From assembly GCA_965277275.1 (NCBI GenBank), contig CBDICG010000002.1:1302001-1366000 (forward strand): a stretch of 64,000 nucleotides of DNA, in the 5' to 3' direction. The first letter of the stretch is position 1. The number at the start of each line of letters is the position of its first letter. This DNA comes from HLUCCA09 sp965277275. GTDB lineage: Bacteria; Pseudomonadota; Alphaproteobacteria; Rhodobacterales; Rhodobacteraceae. Both the position numbers and the translations under genes were made by a program. Positions 7,696-16,040 of the stretch are shown here, piece after piece. The notes beneath the pieces were generated by a model. That model was not told the origin of the DNA. It was given only the letters and a program-made list of their open reading frames with translations, and did not search any database.

Positions 7696-9351
7696 TTAGC
7701 TGGTGCGGGTCTTGCGCACGTGGGTGTTGGCAAACCTCGAATAGACGTGGCCTCCGCCCGCTTCCACATCCTCAGGCCGCGCCTCATCTGCAGTGTTGGC
7801 GGCCGCGCCGCCATCCTGCTCTGACGCGTCGGCAGGGCGCCGCCGCAGGCGCGCTGCCAGCGGCGCCTCCGGCGGCGCACCTGACGGCTTGCGTGCGGGT
7901 CGCTCCGGCGCGGGGCGCCCGTGGGCCGGAACCGGTGCGGCAGCGGGCTCAGCGACAGCGCCCGCGCGCTCTCGCTGCGCGCCAAGCTCGACACGGCCCA
8001 GCAATGCACCCGCGATCAGCCATGTCATCGGGGTGAGGCCCGCGTTCGGAATAAGGTCAACGAGGTTCGCTGCCATGACGATGCACAGGCCCGATGTCGC
8101 GAACGTCAGACCATATCGTCGCTGTCGCAGCGCCAACAGCGCGATCGGGATGCAGAGCAACCCGTAAACCCCAAGAAAGCCGGCAATCCCACTCTGTCCC
8201 AGCACGATCATCCAGTGGCCATCACGTGCAAACAGAAGCCACCCAAGCTCCGAACGTGCCTCGGACCGGCCAAAGCCGCCCCAGCCGAAGATCGGCTTTT
8301 CAGCGGCCCGATCCACCGCAACTGTTTCTGCATCGAGGCGGTAGTTCAGAGATGAGGCGCGGTTCGGGGCAACCGGCTCGACGAGCATCACGATCGGCTG
8401 GAGCGGGCTGATCCCAACCGCTCGTGACACCGGATAGGTCAGCACAATGCAGGCGATCAGCGCGGCGCAGAGCATCTGCACGCGCACGCTGGCGAACATC
8501 AGGATCGGGATCAGGCTGCCTGCCACCAGCGCCATGCCGAGCGACTTGCTCAGGATGACCACGACCAGCATGTAGAGCGATGCCAAGACGTAGAGGATAC
8601 GTTTGTCGCCGTCGATGGCGCGGACATAGGCCATGATCGACAGCGCACAAAGGCACAGCACAAGGCTCAGGACGAGCCCGTGATCCATGAACACGATCGG
8701 GCGGAAACCGTCGGTTCGCAGATGCTGGATCCATGAACTCTGGAAGTATCCGTAGACGATGTTGTGGAGCTGCGGCGAGAGCCGCACTTCGGCAAGGGTT
8801 GGCAAACTGTAGAGAAGCCCGCCGACGGCCATCACCAGGAGGATGGCGCGGTGCCCGTCGTCACTGGGCAGGAAGCGGCGGCCGACGAAGAACGCCAGCA
8901 TCACGACCAGCCCGGTCTGCATCGCATTGAGGCTGTCGTAGAGCCGGATCCCCTGCATGGTGATGGTCGGCCAGACCACGGGCTCGCGATTGAACAGGAA
9001 GGTAAAGAACGGCCCCACAACGATCATGAACAGGAACGCAAGCACCCAGGGCTGCTTCGGCAACCAGCTGTCGAGCACGTCGGACGGCAGGTTCGCTGTC
9101 GCCTCGCGATGCTGGGCCAACCTGTCATGCGGGTTCGCACGGCGATAGAAGACGAGGATCATGGCGATCGTCACGAAAGCCGGCATGGAGTACTTGTTGA
9201 GCGCCGGAAGGACAGGCGCATTGATGTCAAAGCCCGAGGGCAACATCAGGAAGCCGAAAAACAGCGTCGCCGGGATCGCATAGATCAGCCGCATGGTGGA
9301 GAAAAAGATCCACCCCACGATCGGATATGCGAGAAACGCGACGTAGGTCAT
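7696..9351 (-). CDS. Wzy/O-antigen-ligase-like polymerase, multi-pass membrane protein
   Basis: A 551-residue inner-membrane protein with roughly eleven hydrophobic segments spread over residues 1-460, a large loop rich in charged residues between them (from NIVYGYFQSSW to FMDHG), and the GWGGFGRSE region followed by HWMIVLGQSGIAG, which resembles the Wzy_C/O-antigen ligase pattern. Such proteins polymerise or transfer lipid-linked repeat units at the periplasmic face. The last 85 or so residues are rich in Ala, Pro, Arg and Glu and look disordered and cytoplasmic. The gene starts four bases after the WecG-like gene, so they form a two-gene minus-strand operon within a locus whose neighbours are on the plus strand. 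Confidence 0.75.
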   Translation of the reverse strand: MTYVAFLAYPIVGWIFFSTMRLIYAIPATLFFGFLMLPSGFDINAPVLPALNKYSMPAFVTIAMILVFYRRANPHDRLAQHREATANLPSDVLDSWLPKQPWVLAFLFMIVVGPFFTFLFNREPVVWPTITMQGIRLYDSLNAMQTGLVVMLAFFVGRRFLPSDDGHRAILLVMAVGGLLYSLPTLAEVRLSPQLHNIVYGYFQSSWIQHLRTDGFRPIVFMDHGLVLSLVLCLCALSIMAYVRAIDGDKRILYVLASLYMLVVVILSKSLGMALVAGSLIPILMFASVRVQMLCAALIACIVLTYPVSRAVGISPLQPIVMLVEPVAPNRASSLNYRLDAETVAVDRAAEKPIFGWGGFGRSEARSELGWLLFARDGHWMIVLGQSGIAGFLGVYGLLCIPIALLALRQRRYGLTFATSGLCIVMAANLVDLIPNAGLTPMTWLIAGALLGRVELGAQRERAGAVAEPAAAPVPAHGRPAPERPARKPSGAPPEAPLAARLRRRPADASEQDGGAAANTADEARPEDVEAGGGHVYSRFANTHVRKTRTS

Positions 9352-9355
9352 CGGC

Positions 9356-10147
9356 TCAGTTCGACGTCACGGCGCGCTGGCCGAACCGCACGCGCAGCGC
9401 CTGGAGCCCCATCCCCGGCAGAACAGCCGCACACCGGGCATAGCGCCCTGCAAGACGACCGGGATCGCGGAGCAGCCGCCACAACCACTCCATCGCGAAG
9501 CGCCGCACGACGCGTGGCGCGCGGGTCTGCTCGCCTGCGAGGAAATCCAGCCCCGCGCCGACCGAGGCGATGCCGAGATGGGGCGCAGCCTTTGCAAGAC
9601 GGGCGGCAAAGATCTCTTGCTTCGGCGCTCCGAGGGCCAAAAAGACGAGCCCCAGCGCCGTATCGGCGGCAAGGCGTCGGGCGATCTCGTCCGCCTCGGG
9701 CCCATCGGGATCAAAGCCATAGGCGGGCGCGATCTTGCAAGCCACCGTCAGGCCCTCCACGTTCTCCATCAGATGCGCGCCCGCGCGGTCCAGCGCCTCG
9801 GGCGAAGACCCGACGAATGCAACGCCCTTGCCCGCTTCGGCCGCCACCCGCGCCAGTGGCAGGACAAGATCGGAGCCCGGCACAAGCTCGACGCGCCGCC
9901 CCGCCAGCCGCTCTACCCAGACGACAGGGTTGCCGTCGGCCGTGACATGGGTGTGCGCGCGATACGCATCCCGAAAGGCCGGGAGATGGCGCAGCTTCAC
10001 CGCATGGTCGAGGTTGAGTGTCGCGATCGCAAATCCGCGCCCCGCCGTCATCCGGCGCCGCACGTCCGACAGGAGCGCCGCAAACCCGACGAAGCCCTGC
10101 TCGGGGCTCGGCACGGGGCCCACGATATTTCCACCAGCCCAGTTCAC
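9356..10147 (-). CDS. WecG/TagA/CpsF family glycosyltransferase
   Basis: A 263-residue GT26-family enzyme, which normally transfers an N-acetylmannosamine-type or related sugar onto an undecaprenyl-diphosphate-linked acceptor at the membrane. The family hallmarks are visible: FAIATLNLDHAVKL near the N-terminus, HVTADGNPVVW with the conserved Asp and Gly of the T-x-D-G motif, VAFVGSSPEAL, and LGAPKQEIFAARL, followed by GAGLDFLAGEQTRAPRVVRR. The start is a GTG (minus strand, 10147). It precedes the Wzy-like gene by four bases. An inverted repeat, TTTGCAG/CTGCAAA, lies 54-80 bases upstream in the region shared with the beta-helix gene. Confidence 0.9.
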   Translation of the reverse strand: MNWAGGNIVGPVPSPEQGFVGFAALLSDVRRRMTAGRGFAIATLNLDHAVKLRHLPAFRDAYRAHTHVTADGNPVVWVERLAGRRVELVPGSDLVLPLARVAAEAGKGVAFVGSSPEALDRAGAHLMENVEGLTVACKIAPAYGFDPDGPEADEIARRLAADTALGLVFLALGAPKQEIFAARLAKAAPHLGIASVGAGLDFLAGEQTRAPRVVRRFAMEWLWRLLRDPGRLAGRYARCAAVLPGMGLQALRVRFGQRAVTSN

Positions 10148-10462
10148 GTCGTCACCCCGTCACTCTCGAACCGGCCCACCACCGACCGTGTCGTATCAAA
10201 TTTGCAGCAACGGCACAAACCTGCAAACGCCGTGCGCTGGATTTGGTGCAGTCTTGGTAAAGGCCGTGGCGCCGACGCCCCATCCGCCGCTGGGGCGTGT
10301 CTTGGGCCGGTCAGGCTTGGGCCCGTCCGGGGGCTGGACTTGTCGTGTGGATCGGCCATGAATGGCGCCAGATCACGCCGCCCAGTGGTTTGTGATGCGC
10401 GGCCCGCAGCAAGGCCGCACGCGCACTGTGGGGCGGCGCCAAGGGTCGAAAGGAGATTGGTC
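10148..10462. promoter_or_regulatory. Divergent intergenic region with a TTTGCAG-N13-CTGCAAA dyad
   Basis: 315 bases between the divergent WecG-like and beta-helix genes. An exact 7-base inverted repeat, TTTGCAG at 10201-10207 and CTGCAAA at 10221-10227, has arms 20 bases apart, which places them on the same helix face as for a dimeric regulator. An AAGGAGA ribosome site at about 10450-10456 serves the beta-helix gene. I see no small gene with a convincing start in the stretch; it is otherwise GC-rich. Confidence 0.4.
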
Positions 10463-12478
10463 ATGTCCGGCGCGAAGCTCCCTGACAGTGCAGCGGCGTC
10501 CCGAGGTGCACGCACCACGACGCCAGCGGCATGGACGGTCGTGGCCAGCGCGGCCCGGCTTCGGATCGACGTGACCCGCGCCCCGGAGGCCGCACGCTAT
10601 GCTCCCGAAGCGGTGTGGTTCGAAGCGATCCCCGAGGGCTTCGACCTCGAGCCCAAACCGGCGGATGCCTTCGCGTACCGGCCCGAGTTCCACCAGATCG
10701 AGTATGTCTGGGATTTCGGCGAAGCGGGCGCGCGCTTCGCCGCCCCGCAGAACTTGCCGGACGCTTACCGCGACGCCAATAGTGCGACCGGCCAGATCAC
10801 CGCGCATGTCTTCCAGACCGGCGGTCAGAAGCGCGTGCGCTGCATTGCCCGGCGCGTTGTCGATGCGGAAACGATGGAGATCGAGGAAGCGGTGGCCGAG
10901 GTGACCCTCGACATCGGCGATCCGGACACCCTCTGGACAGAGTTCAACACCGTCGTCGTCGCACAAGATGGCGATTTCGCGGGCGCGCCGCCCGGTGCGC
11001 GCGCCACGACCGTTGCCCATTCGGATGCCGAGCCATGGTGGTCGACCCCGCGCCACTGGCTGACCCAGGTCAACCGATTGATCGGCGAAGGCGAGCGCAG
11101 CATTCGCGTCCTGTTCAAGCGCGGCGAGGCCTATCCGACCTACCTTTTCAAACCCAACACACGCGCGCCTCACATCGTGTCTTTCATGCTCTTCGGGGCC
11201 TGGGGCGATCCGCAACGCTATCCACCCTCGTTTCCGCGACTCGGGGCCGGCTATGCCGGGTGGTCCAACGGGCAGGCCTTCGTCTTTCAGGGCGTGCGCG
11301 CGATCAACGATTACAACCCGATCACCGAAACAGGCACGCAGCGCCCCCTCATGACGCACCATGAGCACGGATATACGCTCTTTACCGATGTCCGGTTCGA
11401 GAGAGGCGGATCAGGGGTCGTGATGCAAACCGAGGAATTCGCACCGCGCGCGGAGCCGACCCGGCTGTGCTTTCACGATTGCAGGTTCGAAGCGCTGGCG
11501 GCCTATGGGCTCTACGCCAAGGAGCGCAAGGAAGACCGCATCGCCTATCTCGGCTGCCGCGACGTCGACATCGGCTCTGCACCCCACGGCGGGGATCTCG
11601 ACTATCACTCCGGCAACAGCCAGGGTCCGATGCGGATCTCGGGCTATGGCGACTGGGTGATCTCGGGCTGCGATTTCTTTTCGCGCCATGGCTGGACGCG
11701 TTGGGGCAAGTGGCCCGGAACCAACGTCGATGCCACCGCCGAGCAGCCCTGCATCCGTGTCTTCGCCGGGGGAGACAAGATCCGCACGGGCAATGGTCGG
11801 GTCGTGGTGTCACGCTGCTGCGGCGAAGGTGGCGAGTTCCTCAGCGCGGCCTCACTGCAGGATGATCCGGCACCACGGGGCAATCTGGTGGTGGAGCAGA
11901 TCATCCATGTGCTCTCCCCGGGGCCGGACAATTTCATGCGCAGCGAAGCCGGTGCGGTCACGATCCGCAATACTTTCTGGATCAAGCCCGACGTCGCGAT
12001 GGGGCGCGAGCAAAAGTGCCTGATTTTCTTTCACGTCATCAAACGGCCACCGGAGGTGCCCGACGACAGGCAAGCCCACCTTTCGGAGCCAATCCAGATC
12101 CACAACAACACGTTTGTGGTATGGAGCGCCGAGCCCCTCCGGTTTGGCATGTTCGGAGAGCTCGATCGCTACTTTGCCTACGAAGACGCCAACAACGTCC
12201 TCTACATTCCGAACGCGGCCGACGACCCGCGACACGAGGATCTCGCCCCCTACGAGGCGGAGCCGCTGTGGCCGCTGCGCTGGCTCGGGCGCCTTGAATA
12301 CGCGGACAACGGCATCTTGCAGACGCAATACGCCGCGCCAGAAGGATCGGCCCGTCTTTTGCGCCCCGCTGAGGGCTCGCCGCTCATCGGATCGGCGCGG
12401 GGCGCGGTGTCTGTTGTGGATCTCCTGGGTGACGAACGTGGCGGCACCCAAACACGCGGGGCGCTGGAGCCCAAGTAG
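10463..12478 (+). CDS. Right-handed beta-helix (pectin-lyase-like) protein of the EPS locus
   Basis: A 671-residue protein. Residues 30 to about 150 look like a beta-sandwich (Ig/PKD-like) domain containing YVWDFGEAG and a run of charged strands; from about residue 200 on the sequence has short repeated strands with N, G, D and aromatic turns, as in parallel beta-helices (for instance FQGVRAINDYNP, FTDVRFERGG, LCFHDCRFEALAAYG, WVISGCDFFSRHGW, IRNTFWIKP). Beta-helix proteins in such loci are usually polysaccharide lyases, epimerases or binding proteins. No signal peptide is visible: the first 25 residues are rich in Ser, Ala, Thr and Arg. The ATG at 10463 follows AAGGAGA; the open frame upstream overlaps the WecG-like gene antisense and is not coding. 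Substrate and location are unknown. Confidence 0.7.
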   Translation: MSGAKLPDSAAASRGARTTTPAAWTVVASAARLRIDVTRAPEAARYAPEAVWFEAIPEGFDLEPKPADAFAYRPEFHQIEYVWDFGEAGARFAAPQNLPDAYRDANSATGQITAHVFQTGGQKRVRCIARRVVDAETMEIEEAVAEVTLDIGDPDTLWTEFNTVVVAQDGDFAGAPPGARATTVAHSDAEPWWSTPRHWLTQVNRLIGEGERSIRVLFKRGEAYPTYLFKPNTRAPHIVSFMLFGAWGDPQRYPPSFPRLGAGYAGWSNGQAFVFQGVRAINDYNPITETGTQRPLMTHHEHGYTLFTDVRFERGGSGVVMQTEEFAPRAEPTRLCFHDCRFEALAAYGLYAKERKEDRIAYLGCRDVDIGSAPHGGDLDYHSGNSQGPMRISGYGDWVISGCDFFSRHGWTRWGKWPGTNVDATAEQPCIRVFAGGDKIRTGNGRVVVSRCCGEGGEFLSAASLQDDPAPRGNLVVEQIIHVLSPGPDNFMRSEAGAVTIRNTFWIKPDVAMGREQKCLIFFHVIKRPPEVPDDRQAHLSEPIQIHNNTFVVWSAEPLRFGMFGELDRYFAYEDANNVLYIPNAADDPRHEDLAPYEAEPLWPLRWLGRLEYADNGILQTQYAAPEGSARLLRPAEGSPLIGSARGAVSVVDLLGDERGGTQTRGALEPK

Positions 12479-12540
12479 CGCGCCCGGAGCATCGTTCGGC
12501 GGAACGCCGGCTGGCTCGTCTTGCTGCGAGCGCGCCGCGC

Positions 12541-13485
12541 CTACGCGCGGTCAGACGCTTCGATCTCGGCAATGGCGCGCGCCTTGCCCACCTGCAACGC
12601 CCTGCGCTGATAGCGGCGAATAAAGGCGCGAAGGTCCGGGTCTTCGAGCTGCGGCGCCCCATGGAGCCACGCGCTTGCGTAGCCCTGCATCATCGACAGC
12701 CCGCCGAGCAGATAGGGCGGATGGGCCATCCGGTAGATCGCGGTTGCCGTGAAATAGAGCGGATCGCTTCCCATGAAGTACTGCCCCGCTCCGTGGCGAC
12801 GGCGCCCGGTCAGCACACCCTTCTCGCTGGAGCCCATCGGGCGCAGATGTTCGAAGGCGAGGTCCGGGTCCGGGAAGGCCCGCGCGACCCAGCCCAACTG
12901 GCGGGCCCGGTGGCAATCGATCGCGTCCCACATGACCGCCCTGACAAAGCCTCCGATCTGCTCAAAGCACTCCTTGCGGTAGAACTTCGTCATTCCGACA
13001 GACATTTCCGGCCCGCATTTCTCGCTGATGCGCCGCCCGCCCGGCCCGGTGAACGAGGGCATGCCGGAACACGTCCCGAGGCGTGGTTCCTCCGCCATCC
13101 TCGCAAGCAACCCCTCGAAGTAGCCGACGGGCAGTTCGAGATCGAGGTCGAGCTTGCACAGATAGTCGAAGCCCGAGAGATCGACGGTATCGAGCCCGGC
13201 ATAGAACGCTTCGATCACGCCGGGGCCGACAGCGCGCGCGCCCCGATCCTCACGGCGCACGATCCGCAGGCAGGGATGGCGAGCGGCGTAGTCCTCGAGA
13301 ATTCGGGGGGTTTCGTCGGTAGAGCCGTCATCGACAATGACCCAAAGCGCAGGCGGCGCCGACTGGGCCAGCACGCTCTCCAGCGTGCGCCGCATGTAGG
13401 CCGCCTCGTTGCGGCAGGGCGACACGAGCACGTAGCGCGCCGCAGGCGCCGCCGTTTGGGTCTGGGAAGCAGTGTCTTGGGACAT
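12541..13485 (-). CDS. Glycosyltransferase family 2
   Basis: A 314-residue GT-A fold glycosyltransferase. The N-terminus shows the family start VLVSPCRNEAAYMRRTLES and the nucleotide-sugar-binding VIVDDGSTDETPRIL; the metal-binding Asp cluster is in CKLDLDLELP. No transmembrane segment is obvious, so it is likely a cytoplasmic enzyme acting at the membrane. The ATG at 13485 is preferred to one 14 codons upstream, which would carry the coding region across the hairpin at 13518. It is oriented like the spike-base gene but is separated from it by a strong hairpin, and converges on the beta-helix gene. Confidence 0.87.
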   Translation of the reverse strand: MSQDTASQTQTAAPAARYVLVSPCRNEAAYMRRTLESVLAQSAPPALWVIVDDGSTDETPRILEDYAARHPCLRIVRREDRGARAVGPGVIEAFYAGLDTVDLSGFDYLCKLDLDLELPVGYFEGLLARMAEEPRLGTCSGMPSFTGPGGRRISEKCGPEMSVGMTKFYRKECFEQIGGFVRAVMWDAIDCHRARQLGWVARAFPDPDLAFEHLRPMGSSEKGVLTGRRRHGAGQYFMGSDPLYFTATAIYRMAHPPYLLGGLSMMQGYASAWLHGAPQLEDPDLRAFIRRYQRRALQVGKARAIAEIEASDRA

Positions 13486-13517
13486 CGAACGTGCCGGGCA
13501 CTCTGTGGACAAGCAAA

Positions 13518-13538
13518 GGGCCGGCACATGGCCGGCCC
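13518..13538. terminator. Strong hairpin, GGGCCGGC/GCCGGCCC
   Basis: An 8-bp perfect stem (13518-13525 with 13531-13538) and a 5-base loop. On the plus strand it is followed by GTTTT, on the minus strand by TTTGCTT, so it could end transcription either way; on the minus strand it separates the spike-base gene from the GT2 gene. Confidence 0.6.
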
Positions 13539-13625
13539 GTTTTACCTGCCCGCACGCCCCGCGCGGCGCAACCCCGTCCGCCCGGAGGGCACCAACCCGT
13601 GGGATGCGCGCAGCACTCGGCGGTG

Positions 13626-13889
13626 TCAGTAGAGCCCGCGGATTCCCGTGGCCGTTGTCCCGGTCGCCCAGACGCGCTCGACCCGCAGCGGAAAGGCGAC
13701 ACCGGCCGCGATATGCACGTCCGCGACGTCCCCCGCGAGGGTGGTGACCCGCACGATGCCGGGAGTGGACACGTTCAGACCCAGTGTAACCCGGGCCAGA
13801 TCGTTTGCGTCGTCCGGCACGATTTCAGCGACCGAAGTCGCCGGGGCATCGGGGGTGCGAGCGAATGAGGAAAAGCTGTCTTCTGCCAT
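13626..13889 (-). CDS. Spike base protein, RCAP_Rcc01079 family (GTA head-spike GhsA-like)
   Basis: An 87-residue protein. Its arrangement matches my memory of the R. capsulatus GTA spike-base family: an F-x2-FARTPDAPAT opening, PDDANDL in the middle, and a C-terminal PLRVERVWATGTTATGI ending in an aromatic residue. In the R. capsulatus gene transfer agent this protein forms the base of head spikes that help the particle bind recipient capsule. Here no capsid, portal, terminase or tail gene lies nearby; the neighbours are glycosyltransferases, an exosortase and a beta-helix protein. The ATG at 13889 follows AGGAGAG; a longer frame reaches 13940 without a ribosome site. A hairpin at 13518 ends the transcript. 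The call rests on motif recall, not alignment. Confidence 0.72.
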   Translation of the reverse strand: MAEDSFSSFARTPDAPATSVAEIVPDDANDLARVTLGLNVSTPGIVRVTTLAGDVADVHIAAGVAFPLRVERVWATGTTATGIRGLY

Positions 13890-13971
13890 GGCAAATCTCT
13901 CCTGGATGCGCCGCACCCCAATCGGCGCGACCGGCGGCACCCTAGAGCCAGCGGCTTGTTGTCGGGTAACC

Positions 13972-14025
13972 GCACCGTACGGTGCTGCGCGTGCTAGCGA
14001 TCACGCACCTGTCACGCAGGCGTGA
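13972..14025. promoter_or_regulatory. Palindrome and TCACGC repeats between spike-base and exosortase genes
   Basis: A perfect 14-base palindrome, GCACCGTACGGTGC, occupies 13972-13985. A second element follows: TCACGCA at 14001-14007 repeated directly at 14012-14018, the second copy also forming TCACGC-AG-GCGTGA at 14012-14025. Both lie in the 231-base divergent region, 96-149 bases before the exosortase start. They look like operators for dimeric regulators; the factors are unknown. Confidence 0.45.
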
Positions 14026-14120
14026 CGGCATTCAGTAACCACGCCGTTGCCCCGCATTTGCCAACAATTCGACGCTTCTGGTAGAGACACAGCGGTACAT
14101 CCGTTTAGGGGTAATGGGTC

Positions 14121-15725
14121 ATGGCATTCGCGGATCACGTACGGGCTGCGCCTCGACATGCGGCGTCCTTGGTGACGTGGGGCATGTTCTGGCTCCTGGT
14201 TGGCATCGCAGGAGCATCGATCTTCTTTATCGAGGGGATCGAAAAGCTGCTGTTCGAGTGGCAACGCCCCGAATACAGTCATGGTCCGCTGATCCCGATC
14301 CTGTCGGCGTTCCTGTTCCTGCGCCAACTCAAGGAGGTACCGGTCAATCCGGGCCCGGTCTATGACCGCTGGGTCGGCGTGACGGTCGTGTTCATGGCCA
14401 TTACGGTGGGTGCGCTCGGCAAGCTCGCGGGCATCTCCGACATCGTGGCCTACTCCCTAATTCTCTGGGTCGGCGGCATTCTCCTGATCAGCTTCGGCTG
14501 GAAGGTCGGCAAGCACTTCTGGCCGCCCGTCTTGCACCTAGTCTACATGTTGCCGCTGCCGGACACGTTCTACTACAAGATGTCGACGCAGTTGCAGCTT
14601 GTCTCGTCCGAGCTTGGCGTCTGGTTCCTGAAGCTGCTGTCCGTACCGGTCTTCCTGGACGGCAACATCATCGACTTGGGCGTCTACAAGCTGCACGTCG
14701 CAGAAGCCTGCTCCGGCTTGCGCTATCTCTTCCCGATCCTGTCGTTCTCCTACATCTTCGCGGTGCTCTACCGCGGCTCGATGTGGCACAAGGCGATCCT
14801 GCTTCTGGCCGCCGCGCCGATTACGATCCTCATGAATTCGGTGCGAATCGCAATCGCCGGCGTGATGGTCAATCACTACGGCGTCGGGTGGGTCGAAGGC
14901 TTCACCCACTTCTTCGAAGGCTGGGTGATCTTCTTGTCCTGCGTTCTGATTCTCTTCGGCATCGCGCGGCTCCTGCTCTTCTTCAATCCCAAGAAGATGT
15001 CGTTGGCCGAGTCGCTCGATCTCGACACCGACGGCCTCGGGGCCCAGGCGATGCGTCTGCAGTACCTGCAACCTTCGAAGGCGCTGATCGTATCCTCCAT
15101 GGCTCTCGTAACGGCGGCTGCCGCGTGGACGTTCGTGCCCGCAAACAACGCCTCCCACATCGATCGCGAGAATTTCGCGAGCTTCCCAAGAGAACTCGGG
15201 GACTGGCAGCAGGTCGGCCCGCGCGACATCCTCGACCCGCAAGTTGCGGCCACGCTGGCCGCCGACGATTACCACTCCGTGGACCTGATGCGCGAAGGTG
15301 CGAACTCCGAGGTCAGCCTCTTTATGGCGTGGTATGCGGATCAGACGAACGGTGGCGTGCACACTCCCGAGATCTGCCTGCCCGCCGCCGGGTGGGAGAT
15401 CGCCTGGCTTGAGAGATCCGACATCGGCCCGGACCTTGGGATGAACGAGCCCTTCCAGCTCAATCGCGCAATTATCCAGCGTGGCGAGGCGCGTATGATG
15501 GTCTTCTACTGGTTCGAGCAGCGCGGCCGCCGCGTGGCCTGGGACATCGCGGCGAAATTCTACCTGATGTACGATGGGATGACGACGCGCCGTACCGACG
15601 GGGCCATGCTGCGGCTGACGACGCCGATCCGGCCCAACGAGAGCGACGAGGCCGCAGAGGCACGCCTGCTCGAGGTATTGGGAGAGATGCAGGCGCCGCT
15701 CCCGCGCTTTATCCCGAGGAACTGA
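14121..15725 (+). CDS. xrtD: Exosortase fused to EpsI domain (XrtD-like)
   Basis: A 534-residue inner-membrane transpeptidase-like protein. Residues 20-290 hold about eight membrane segments with the exosortase catalytic set: Cys197 in AEACSGLRY, Arg242 in NSVRIA and His263 in EGFTHFFEGW. After another hydrophobic segment (about 318-340) comes an EpsI/DUF3485 domain with HTPEICLPAAGWEI at 413-426. Exosortases recognise C-terminal sorting tags of secreted proteins, cleave them and probably join the protein to a cell-surface glycan; the EpsI-fused branch in Rhodobacterales is associated with VPLPA-type tags. No protein in this window ends with such a tag, so substrates must be elsewhere. Followed by the condensation/thioesterase gene after about 315 bases. 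Confidence 0.9.
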   Translation: MAFADHVRAAPRHAASLVTWGMFWLLVGIAGASIFFIEGIEKLLFEWQRPEYSHGPLIPILSAFLFLRQLKEVPVNPGPVYDRWVGVTVVFMAITVGALGKLAGISDIVAYSLILWVGGILLISFGWKVGKHFWPPVLHLVYMLPLPDTFYYKMSTQLQLVSSELGVWFLKLLSVPVFLDGNIIDLGVYKLHVAEACSGLRYLFPILSFSYIFAVLYRGSMWHKAILLLAAAPITILMNSVRIAIAGVMVNHYGVGWVEGFTHFFEGWVIFLSCVLILFGIARLLLFFNPKKMSLAESLDLDTDGLGAQAMRLQYLQPSKALIVSSMALVTAAAAWTFVPANNASHIDRENFASFPRELGDWQQVGPRDILDPQVAATLAADDYHSVDLMREGANSEVSLFMAWYADQTNGGVHTPEICLPAAGWEIAWLERSDIGPDLGMNEPFQLNRAIIQRGEARMMVFYWFEQRGRRVAWDIAAKFYLMYDGMTTRRTDGAMLRLTTPIRPNESDEAAEARLLEVLGEMQAPLPRFIPRN

Positions 15726-16040
15726 CGTACGGGTCGGCCACGCATGCGCCCGCCGGCGGACGACGCGCGCAGGATACTTGTGATTGCTGCCCACTCCCCG
15801 CACCGATGCATGGCGCCGCCTCCCTGAGTCGGGCTGTTTCCTGAATGGCAACGAAGTGCACGCGGCAGCCCCAAAGTCGCGCGTCCGCACGCCCAATCCG
15901 CCGTAGAAGCGCCACTATTTGACAGCTCGCCCGTGGCTTTGCACATCCAGAGAGCGTGCAGCAGCGGGTCCGTCAGGAGGGTGGCCCGCGCCCATGTCTG
16001 CGCCGTCCCGTGTTCCCTATTGCCAAAGGGCGAGTGTCCA
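15726..16040 (+). promoter_or_regulatory. Intergenic region before the condensation/thioesterase gene, possible promoter
   Basis: 315 bases with no convincing gene. TTGACA at 15919-15924 is a perfect -35 box; 17 bases on, CACATC at 15942-15947 is a poor -10. The sequence AAAGGGCGAG at about 16025-16034 is the likely ribosome site for the GTG start at 16041. No strong terminator is seen after the exosortase gene. Confidence 0.3.

Noticed and set aside
9578..10462. A plus-strand frame extending upstream of the beta-helix gene.
   Set aside because: It is antisense to the WecG-like gene and has no ribosome site; the coding start is at 10463.
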